From Carallia brachiata (Eukaryota > Streptophyta > Magnoliopsida > Malpighiales > Rhizophoraceae), in contig JADCRB010000160.1 in NCBI GenBank assembly GCA_021464245.1, forward strand, positions 496,001 to 560,000: a DNA stretch of 64,000 bases, read 5' to 3'. Of the stretch, positions 56,217 through 64,000 are shown piece by piece. The notes below the pieces were generated by a model, which was not told the origin of the DNA, did no database searches, and was given only the letters and a program-made list of their open reading frames with translations. Position 1 is the stretch's first letter. Each line of letters starts with the position of its first letter. The position numbers and the translations under genes were made by a program.

Positions 56217-56900
56217 CTATCCTATGACGGTGATCTTCAGGTAGCTTTCTGTACTGTAGGTAGTCAATGATTGGTTGACGCAATCATCGTCATCAGTAAG
56301 ACGTACAAAGATAACATTAGTTATTTCACTTTCTTCATCATCATTATGTGGCACAATCCACTTCTGACATACAGCAACAACTGTAGCTTGGATTTCCAAT
56401 TTTGCAAGAGAGGTAGCTAAATTAGCCAATGCATTTGCCTAAGAGTTTTCTCGACGAAGAACATGCTCCAAGGTGATGCTTTCAAATTAATCCATTAGCT
56501 ATCGAGTGCATCGATAGTAAGGTGCAAAGTCTTCTTTCTTCGCATCATACAGTCTGGTAAGTTGGTTAATGATAAGCTGAGAATGTCCGTGGACTTCTAT
56601 TGTTGGAATCTTCATGTCAACAGCCATTTAAAGACCAATGATTAACACTTGGTACTCGGCGACATTATTTGAGCATAACTTACTGTGGATGATAACATAT
56701 GGTAGTATTTATCGTTGAGGAGTGACAAATACTATGCCGGCACCAACATTATCTCGCCTTGTTGCACCATCAAAGAATATTGTCCACGGTGGCAATGTCT
56801 CAATGTAAAAGACTTTTTCGTTTGGGAGATTGTCTGTGAACTTCCAATTAGACGGCGTAGGATGATCTGTAAGGAAATCTGCTAAAGTTTGGCCTTTAAC
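56217..56900 (-). pseudogene. Second (archaeal-type) RNase H of the Tat element
   Basis: Minus-strand blocks IEVHGHSQLIINQLT near 56600-56550, then ANALANLATSLAKLEIQATV at about 56440-56380, match the additional RNase H domain found between the ordinary RNase H and integrase in Tat elements. In-frame stops are present (for example after RRENS). The spacer KWIVPHNDDEESE follows. Confidence 0.75.
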
Positions 56901-56933
56901 TACTTTCTAAGGCACGTAGACAATGTCATAGCT

Positions 56934-58219
56934 TTATAGTATTATTACCCACTTAGCAAGTCGTCCTGACAAGATCAGTCTAGATAAGATATATTTGATA
57001 GGATAAACTCTAGCAATGAGGCAAATCATGTGAGCTTGCATGTAGCGCTTCAACTTATCAATAGCAAAGAAGAGCGCTAGACATGTCTTTTCAATGGACG
57101 AGTGGTTCAACTCCAGGTCGTTCAATGTTCTACTCAAGTAGTATAGGGCAACTTCCTTTCATTACTCATTTTCTTGCACAAGCAGAGCTCGCAATGATTT
57201 TTCCTGTGTGGTAATGCAGAGAATCAACGTACTTCCTTGAATTGGAGCACCCAGGACTAATGGAGTGGAAAGGTTCTTCTTTATGATTTTGAAGGCTTTG
57301 CTACAAGCTTTGTCCCACTCAAAGTTGAGATCCTTTTTCATCAACCGATGGAAAGGTTGACAACTCCTAGCTAAGTTGGAGATGAAACGACGAATGTAGG
57401 TTAACTTTCCATGTAGACTTCGTAGCTCGTGGAGATTTTTAGGCTCGGGCATCTTTGAATTGCCTCAACCTTTGATTGGTCAGCTTCAATGCTGCGATGG
57501 CGTACCACAAATCCGAGAAATTTTTTTGATGTGACACCAAATGCACACTTGAGAGGGTTTATTATAAGATGGTGCTTACGAAGTCTTTCAAACACTGTCT
57601 GGAGATCCTCCAAATGATCTTTGCGCTTTTTAGTCTTGACCACCAAGTCATCAACACAACATTCTACAATTTTGTGCAGCATATCATTGAAAATCCTTTG
57701 CATGGCACGTTGATAAGTGGCACTAGCATTCTTTAACTCAAATGACATGACTTTGTAGCAGTATATTCCTTTTAGCATATGGAATGTCGTCAACTCCTCA
57801 TCTTCTGGTGTCATCCTGATTTGGTTATAGCCCGAAGAACCATCCATGAAGGATAATGGTTCATGGCCAGTAGTTGCATTGACCGTAATTTTTATTATGG
57901 ACAACAGAAAGTCATCTTTTGGGTAGGCCTTATTGAGGTCTCAAAAGTCAACACAAACCCTTAGCTGTTCATTCTTCTTTCTCACTAGGACTATATTTGC
58001 AATCCATTTTGCGTAGGTGACTTCTCGGATGAAGCCAACATTGATTAATTTTTTGACTTCTTCCTCAATTTGTGGAATAAGCTCCGAATGGAACCATTGT
58101 TGTGGTTGCTTAACTGGACAAACACCCTTTTTTACTGCTAGATGGTGCACCACCATGTTTGGGTCGAGTCCGGGCATTTTTTTGTAGCTCCACGCAAACA
58201 CATCCTTGTATTTACTCAA
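56934..58219 (-). pseudogene. Tat reverse transcriptase and RNase H remnant
   Basis: RT begins near 58219: SKYKDVFAWSYKKMPGLDP, VKQPQQWFHSELIPQIEEEV, FIREVTYAKWIANIVLVRKK. After a frameshift at about 57940, 57904-57430 reads FMDGSSGYNQIRM (first catalytic Asp) and VECCVDDLVVKTKKRKDHLE, with the catalytic DD kept although the usual Tyr is Cys. It then reads CAFGVTSKKFLGFVV. RNase H continues with LHGKLTYIRRFISNLA, FEWDKACSKAF and LNDLELNHSSIEKTCLALFF. Two or more frameshifts separate the parts. Confidence 0.88.
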
Positions 58220-58229
58220 TACTTGGACG

Positions 58230-59000
58230 TATTCTTGCTCCTATTTGGCTGTGAGTAGGCACTCACAAATGTCAGTCAAGGATCATCTAGGGAGCCAAGA
58301 TTGACCTCCTTGAGATCATCAACGGTGGCTTGGCTATCATCTTCGAGTTCTAAATGAGCCTCTTTTATTTCGCCATTTGATGAGTCAGACTCAGCCTCCT
58401 CACTAATTGTGACATGAAATGTAAAAAATTCAACTTCCTCTTCTTCATTTGATTGGATGGACCTCTCCTGCTTGTTGGTGATGGTGATGGTGATGGCACA
58501 TGCATCAGCTGATCGATTTTGGCTCTTCAATAAATACGTACAGGCGACTTCTCCTGATAACCTGGGCCGGATCGAGACTTTATAAATTGAACAATGGTGC
58601 CATACGTGGATTGAGTTGGTAGCGTACCCATTGTGTTCTGGTTTGAGAAGTCGTAGCTTGCCTTAGCAAGTTGCCTGTATGTATTAAAATGAAATCCTTC
58701 ATCTGTTCTTTTTTCCTAGAAGCAAGCCACAGTCAATTGCCCTCATGAATGGCCTTACAAAACCTTTCAATGGTTTTGAGGTTAAGACTGGGTCAATCTT
58801 CGACATTGGTAAGGCGTGAGTCTCCTTCAAATTGTGAAGCTCTTTTGTTCTGGGTTGACCGTGTCCTTCCTTTTGTTTGAGATTAATACAATAAGAGAAA
58901 GGAGGTTGATTTTCTTGACGCTGTGACTTTGGCACATAGAGTAGGGTTGAAGTAAAACTCGAAGATGCGGCCTCATGTGAGAGAGGTTCAGCAAGCTATC
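58230..59000 (-). pseudogene. Tat protease-to-RT linker region
   Basis: The segment contains LTSKPLKGFVRPFMRAIDCG near 58790-58730 and, downstream, an acidic stretch (NEEEEVEFFTFHVTISEEAE, ELEDDSQATVDDL). Both features occupy the linker between protease and RT in Tat polyproteins. It is broken by stops between 58700 and 58535. Confidence 0.6.
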
Positions 59001-59828
59001 GTAGCTTTTCCTCTATCAGAATTTGGAAGTGAACACTAGGGGAGTCTTCAATAGCTTCAACCTTCTTCAAGTTGCCTCCAATCGAGGAAATTTTTGAAGG
59101 GATAATTTCAAGATTGTCTGAGTCGGTGTAGAAGATTGCATTCGCTAAATGTGATTCAACATCATCGAATGGCTTTAAGTCAGCATTGACTTCTTGAACG
59201 TCATCCTTGTAGTACTTGAAGCATTAATGCAGACTCAAAAGTACAACTCTATTTCCATGAATTCATGGACGACCTAGTAGCATCTTGTATGTGGTACGTA
59301 CACATTGATCATGTGGAACAAAGTACTGGAAGTGAGATCACCGACAGTTAGATCTAGACGAATCATTTCAATTACTTTCTGGCCTCCTTGATTAAAGCCA
59401 TGAATCATCAAACAGCTTTTTGATAATTCTTCAACGCTGATTCCGAACTCCTTCATGGTCAATTTTGAAATCATATTGACTGCCAAGTCATTGTCAATGA
59501 GGATGCGACGAATCTTCTGGTCTTTTAAATATCCTAACACATAGAGTGGTGATTGTGGGGCTTGGAACCTAACAAAAGATCCTCATTTAAGAATGAGATA
59601 GCAAAGTAGCATGTGACGTGATTTTGGACCATCTGATCATCTATTGAATTGGAACCACTTGAATGCTGAGGTTTTGTTGAGGTATGAAGAGCCTTACTTA
59701 CTTAATTCTGCTAGACTTCGGAAGATTGCAACATTGAAAGCAATTAAGGGTCAAGAACGTTTTGCAGAGCCTTAGATACTTCTCTATTGTCGATTTTTTG
59801 TCGTCGTGTTGTTCTTCTTTGTAGCGTG
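59001..59828 (-). pseudogene. Tat protease remnant
   Basis: At 59540-59274 the minus strand reads LGYLKDQKIRRILIDNDLAV, NMISKLTMKEFGISVEELSK, LMIHGFNQGGQKVIEMIRLD, matching the Tat aspartic protease, with the active-site triad altered to IDND (family ILVDNGSAVN). The flanks 59001-59273 and 59541-59828 are the same polyprotein with stops. Confidence 0.75.
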
Positions 59829-61532
59829 TCACTCCTTCTGATGAACTTGAAGAGATAGTGATTTGGTTGGCAAGGTTACTTCTTCTTGATCCAAAATGAT
59901 TTTATTTTGGTTTTTGAGCTTCATTATTAGCTCTTTTAAGACGAAACACTTCTCGGTTGGATGGCTGACTCTGCGGTGATACTTGCAGAATTTCAGATTG
60001 TTGATTCGATCCTTCGCACTAGGCCGCTTTGACTCCGAGAGTTCGATCAACTTCGGCTCCAAAAGTTGGTTAAGAATATCTAGGACGTCAAAGTAGGGAA
60101 ATGAATATTTCTTGTGCTCCAATTTTTGCAACGTCACCTTTTGCCTTTTTTGTTATTTTGGTCGACTTGTTGGCACAGGAGAGCTCATTTTTTCCTTAGC
60201 TCCTACCTTTATTGGGGAAGTATCAACGGGTATTACTTCCTTAACTTTTCCTTGTTTGTCAGACTTTTTAACTTCCCTTCTGCCCCCATGCTGGTCGAGT
60301 TGGATGGGAACTGTGCCCCCAGAGGTCTAAATGCTTATCTTTATGTAGCACGCGTGAGTTGCCAGTTCCTCGAAAGTTCGAGGCTTGATGCCCTGCAAGA
60401 TATATAATAGCTCTCAGTGCATCCCCTAAATGCACATTTCCACAGCAGAAATTTTAGTCAAACGATCTTTACAATCTAGACTGAGAGTATACCATCTATT
60501 TGTGTATTAGATAACGGGTTTTCCTTTCCTTTGCTTGGTGCTAGTAAGCTCCATCATGCTTACTATTTTTGAGTGCTGAAAAATTTGTTGAGAAACTCAC
60601 ATTGTAATTATTCTCAACTGTCAATTGATTATGGTTTGAGATTTATGAACCAGGTGAAGACGGTATCTCTAAGTGAATGAATGAATGAACTGTTTCACCA
60701 AGAGATCTTCGTATGTTCCTACGTTGCTACAGGTCTCGGTAAAGTGAGCAATGTGCTGTTTAGGATCACCTCGTCCATCGAATTATTGAAATTATGGTGG
60801 CTGGTAACCCAAAGGCATGCTGAGGTTTCAATATGCCTAGTGTACAGTTTGACGTACATTTGTGATCTTTGGAATAATGCACTTTTCTGTAGGTAGATTA
60901 TATTGACTATCATGTCCTATAATTGTTGGACAAATAACAAAATCACAGAATTTGAAGGCGGCAATTGCATGGAACAGCCTGATTGTTTTTCTGCAGTGAG
61001 GACGTCAGCTGGCATTTCTTTTGGAGTGAAACCAGGTGGATATGGTTGCTCCTCACAGGTTTTAGGATCAACTTAGATCAGGATATTTCCTTTGAGATTG
61101 GCAATCGGTTGATCTTTTTCCTCAAAAACTCTGATCAACTATGAAATTATGTTCTTCAATTATGCAATCCTTTCTTCTGTGCTAGTAGTGTTTACCATCA
61201 TGATTGCAACAACGTCGGTGTTGGCAGATGATGCTTTATGGAAGACTTGGGTAGAGGGATCTTCTAATTCCCCTGTATTTGTTTCTGTAGAATATGTTAG
61301 CTTCTGGTGTTGTGCAGGCTTTGTTGCATTACCCCAACTTTGATCAAGGTGGGCGATCAACTTCTCTATTCAGCGAGAGAGTCGAGGGAGAGATGTTGTT
61401 ACTGTGTGAGTTGCAAATCTTCCATTTCAATATCTTACTATGTTTAGATGGCAATAAATCATGTCCGTCCGCTGGTTTTGGACCTGCATACCTAGGTAGA
61501 GTAGTTGATGCAGGCAATGGAGCAGTTGCCAT
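59829..61532 (-). pseudogene. Tat gag remnant
   Basis: The N-terminal part near 61240-61080 reads MMVNTTSTEERIAELKN and FEEKDQPIANL, a Tat gag start with coiled-coil character. The last 300 bp (60137-59829) read LEHKKYSFPYFDVLDILNQL and LKFCKYHRRVSHPTEKCFVL, where CKYHRRVSHPTEKC is the CHHC-type zinc-binding box of this lineage. The middle, about 60140-61080, is interrupted by several stops. Confidence 0.75.
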
Positions 61533-61747
61533 CCTGTTGGTGGCGGCGATCGTGCCCTTTTTTTGGCATCATTGGTGTGCTGATTCCTGCTGGATCTTTT
61601 TTTTTTGACCTTCTTTTTTTTTCTTTTTTTGGTCTTTTTTTTTTTTTTTTATCTTTGTTCTCTCTTTTTTTTGTTTTTGTTTTTTTTTTCTTCAGCTTCT
61701 TTTGTTTTGGATTTTTTGTTTAGGAGTAAGAGATAGGAAGTAAAGAT
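61533..61747 (-). other. Tat leader with A-rich tracts
   Basis: The minus strand is strongly purine-rich (runs of A with G), between the primer binding site and gag. The plus-strand Tat copy at 63771-63950 has the same kind of leader. Confidence 0.5.
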
Positions 61748-61765
61748 ATCCTACCAAACGTGCCA
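61748..61765 (-). other. Tat primer binding site
   Basis: TGGCACGTTTGGTAGGAT on the minus strand, six bases inside the 5' LTR edge. It corresponds position by position to TGGCACGCTCGATGGGAC of the neighbouring plus-strand copy and has accumulated substitutions. Confidence 0.7.
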
Positions 61766-61771
61766 AAAATT

Positions 61772-62453
61772 TGCAAGGGGTATAAGTTTTGAGTCCAAAA
61801 CAGTTAGCTTTCGAAAATACAAATACAAATTACAAATGAAAATTTAGAATTTACGTGGGTGGTTGATTTATATGTGAATCTTCCAATTAATGCTCCCTGA
61901 GAATTTATCGAGGGTTATGCGAGTTTGATCTTAACAGAAATGAATTTCACAGTTTTTTCTTGAACAAAATAAATTCTACTGAGAGTCGAGATTTGATCTC
62001 ATGTAGATATTGTAACTTCGACAATTGTTGTAGGGGCTTGATCTCAATTGGAATAGCTTGATTCAGGTGAGAGTCATAGGGAGTTTGATCTCAAGCGGAT
62101 TAGTTAGACTCCATTGAGTGCCGTAGTGGATTGATCTCAGACAGATATTTAATATTTTAAATTTTTCGCCTGGCAAATCTAACTTATTGGCGAACAGAGA
62201 GCATATACCAAAAATTATTTGGAAATAAGTATATTTAATATTTTGGACTTTTAATCTAAAATATCCACTTCAGTGGCTTCAAAAGAGTATACACTCAAAA
62301 TACAAAAACGAGTTGAGGAGGAATTTGTTTTCAATGAATTTCTTTTTTTCCTTTGGGGATGCCCTAGGAGAAACCCGCTCCATGTGCCACTAACTGACCA
62401 ATTGCCGACTATTTGCGCTTTCTCTCTTTTTTAATTTTTTTTTTATTTTTACA
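61772..62453 (-). repeat. Tat 5' LTR with a promoter deletion
   Basis: 682 bp, colinear with 52189-52933. The segment between GGGGATGCCC and GTGCCACTAACTGACC is shortened, removing the TATA palindrome and the hairpin present in the other LTR. Its outer edge is the minus-strand TGTAAAAATAAAAAAA. Confidence 0.85.
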
Positions 62454-62722
62454 ATTTTGACAAGCAATACTTGGCTTTTTTTTAGCAAGAAACTGTAAAG
62501 GATCTATAAGAAGTAGTGCTTAATTATAAAAAAATCATTTTACATTGCAATTGAGTTCTACCACATAGATACGAATTTTTATACTCATCCACAAATTTGT
62601 GATTGAGATTGTCAATTGTACAAATATAAGACCATAAGCACATAATTCCAAGGCCATGATTGTGGTTTTATGGTCTTATTTTTCTGTAACTAATGATCCT
62701 AATTACACATTTGTGGGCGAAC
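62454..62722. other. Short spacer between two head-to-head Tat elements
   Basis: About 270 bp of host-like AT-rich DNA with no gene. AGACCATAAGCAC and its partial complement GTGGTTTTATGGTCT at 62628-62678 form an imperfect inverted repeat. Confidence 0.45.
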
Positions 62723-63745
62723 TGTAAACAATTAAAAAAAAATAAGAAGAAAAGGTTGAAAAGTAAACCCACGTGTTGCATGACATTGAGCATCTTCAAA
62801 TTTGGTTGACAAAATTCTTGCATTTCCTTCAAACTTGGCTAGCAGATTTGTGCATTTTCAAACTAGGTTGGCAAATCCATGCACCTGCTAAATTTTCTTC
62901 AAGATTGGCTGGGTAAGTTAGGTGGAATAATAAATTCCCTTGGCTTATAAATAGATCGATCCAAGATCTTACAAAGGCATTGGTAAAAAAAAAAAAAGGG
63001 GCAATTACAGAAAGTTGCAAAAATTTCAATTCCATTTGTATTACCACCTTTCTCTTACATTTTTATACTCTGAGTGTACCTTCCCCCGATCATTCAGCAA
63101 ATCTATAAACAAAAAAAAAAAAAAGAAAATTTGAGAGAAAAAAAAAATTTGAAAAATCTCTGAAGAATTTTTTTTTTCTTACGTGTTTTTATTTGAGAGA
63201 AAAAAAAAATTTTAAAAATCTCTCAAGAAAATTTTTCTTTTTCCTACGTGTTTTTATTTTGCGGTATACTCTCCTAACTTCTTTTTGAGAGATATTTCAG
63301 GTATAAACTCCAAAAAATTTACTGTATCCATTTCTAAATTTATTTTTGTGAGAATATATCTAAAAATATCAAAATATTACAGATCCGGTTGAGATCAAGT
63401 ATCATACGGCGCTCAGTAAAGTCCAGACACCTCATCCGAGAACAAACCCCTTCAACCCTAGGTGAAATCAAGCCAGATCGAGTCAAATCAAATCTCAGCG
63501 GTTCTTAACCGTAGTCCAAACGTCCAAATCAGATTCAGTTTCAGTCTACCCAATTCAAGATAAAACTGTGGAAATTATTTCTGTCAAGATGAAGCTCGTG
63601 CAGCCTTGACGGAGTCACCAAGGAGCACTAATCGGAGGATATACGAAGATCGACCCCACACAAATTTTCTTTTCTTTTAAATTTTTATTTGTAATTTGTA
63701 TTTTTAAGTCTAACTGTTGCAGACTCGAGATTTACGCCCGTTACA
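62723..63745 (+). repeat. 5' LTR of the plus-strand Tat element
   Basis: 1,023 bp from TGTAAACAATTAAAAAAAA to CCCGTTACA. A TATAAATA box lies at 62946-62953. Near 63104-63240 a GAGAGAAAAAAAAAT / AAAATCTC unit occurs twice in tandem. Confidence 0.75.
62946..62953 (+). promoter_or_regulatory. TATA box of the plus-strand Tat LTR
   Basis: TATAAATA in GGCTTATAAATAGATCG, about 220 bp into the LTR, the position expected for the U3 promoter. It is intact, unlike in the neighbouring element's 5' LTR. Confidence 0.6.
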
Positions 63746-63751
63746 AATTTC

Positions 63752-63770
63752 TGGCACGCTCGATGGGACC
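63752..63770 (+). other. Primer binding site of the plus-strand Tat element
   Basis: TGGCACGCTCGATGGGACC starts six bases after the LTR end, the usual Tat spacing and sequence pattern. It is better preserved than the site at 61748-61765. Confidence 0.75.
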
Positions 63771-64000
63771 TTTTCACCTATCATCTCTTGTTCCTTAAAA
63801 AAAAAAGAAAACAAAAGGTAAAAAGGGAGCCGACAGGAAAAAAGAAAAGAAAAACAAGGCAAAAGGGGAGCCAAGAAAAAAAAAAGAAAAAGAGAAAGAA
63901 AAGAGAAAAAGACAAAACACAAAAAAGACAAAAAAAAAAAGGGATTTTTTTAACAGGTATCTAACACATCGAATGACACTAAAAAGGAGTACAACCGCTG
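63771..64000 (+). other. A-rich leader of the plus-strand Tat element
   Basis: Long A-runs interrupted by G, with GGGAGCC occurring twice (near 63827 and 63866). No start codon with a recognisable gag N-terminus is seen before the window ends. The T-rich complement gives only low-complexity frames. Confidence 0.55.

Larger units (their letters stand above)
52189..62453 (-). mobile_element. Tat-lineage Ty3/gypsy retrotransposon, decayed
   Basis: The LTRs at 52189-52933 and 61772-62453 enclose, on the minus strand, gag, protease, RT, RNase H, a second archaeal-type RNase H, integrase and a 2.2-kb 3' region. The dual RNase H is diagnostic of the Tat branch. The flanks are AGTTT and ATTTT, a plausible 5-bp target duplication with one mismatch. 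The primer binding site TGGCACGTTTGGTAGGAT fits the Tat pattern. Stops and frameshifts interrupt every domain, and the 5' LTR has lost its TATA segment. Confidence 0.9.
62723..64000 (+). mobile_element. 5' part of a second Tat-lineage element (continues beyond the window)
   Basis: A plus-strand LTR (62723-63745) is followed by a primer binding site and A-rich leader. In reverse complement the LTR's last 250 bp align with the neighbouring Tat LTR (CAGTTAGACTTAAAAATAC, TTAGTGCTCC, TTGACAGAAATAATTTCCAC), so it belongs to a related family in opposite orientation. No gag codons are reached before the window ends. Confidence 0.8.

Noticed and set aside
61505..61723. Hydrophobic plus-strand frame resembling a membrane protein
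   Set aside because: It is the complement of the purine-rich Tat leader.
63710..63931. Minus-strand hydrophobic frame
   Set aside because: It is the complement of the A-rich leader after the plus-strand Tat primer binding site.
1..64000. tRNA, rRNA or organellar insertions
   Set aside because: No cloverleaf-like segments with A and B boxes, no rRNA-like high-GC blocks and no recognisable plastid or mitochondrial genes were seen by eye; a covariance search would be needed to exclude short tRNAs.

Overview
The window looks like intergenic and pericentromeric-type DNA from a flowering plant, most likely a eudicot. It is AT-rich, its host genes have plant-style introns, and it is dominated by degenerate LTR retrotransposons, LINE-derived sequences and small inverted-repeat elements. 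The plant-specific families (SRG1-type 2-oxoglutarate dioxygenase, vacuolar processing enzyme, Athila and Tat retrotransposons with an archaeal-type RNase H) support this. I cannot name the species.

Layout. 1-2 kb: AT-rich spacer. 1,990-15,142: a nested stack. A minus-strand Ty1/copia element with 295-bp LTRs is split by a 7.6-kb minus-strand Athila-type element (3,788-11,384), and its gag is also split by a 0.6-kb inverted-repeat element (13,412-14,030). 15-22 kb: spacer with an unidentified exon-like pair, a TIR element and a long-inverted-repeat element carrying gene-like DNA. 22,539-25,221: the one host gene that reads as intact, a four-exon 2-oxoglutarate/Fe(II) dioxygenase on the minus strand with a TATA box, poly(A) signal and canonical splice sites. 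25.3-34.8 kb: small inverted-repeat elements, a LINE 3' fragment with a reversed retroposon inside it, and a degenerate tandem duplication. 36-42.6 kb: CACTA-like subterminal repeats, a transposon-protein relic, LTR-like fragments and a copia gag relic. 44-47.5 kb: internally deleted Ty3/gypsy pol relic. 47.5-48.2 kb: a truncated LTR of the same Athila family. 48.2-51.6 kb: vacuolar processing enzyme pseudogene with several frameshifts and a retroposon in its first intron. 52,189-62,453: a 10.3-kb Tat-lineage gypsy element on the minus strand. 62,723-64,000: the 5' LTR, primer binding site and leader of a related Tat element on the plus strand, running off the window.

There are no operons or cooperating pathway genes. 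The logic of the region is insertion history: two host loci (one intact, one dead) in a bed of nested, decayed mobile elements. All transposon coding regions I can read are interrupted by stops, frameshifts or deletions. Coordinates of LTRs, splice sites and target duplications were read by eye; domain assignments come from recognised family motifs and were not checked by database search.
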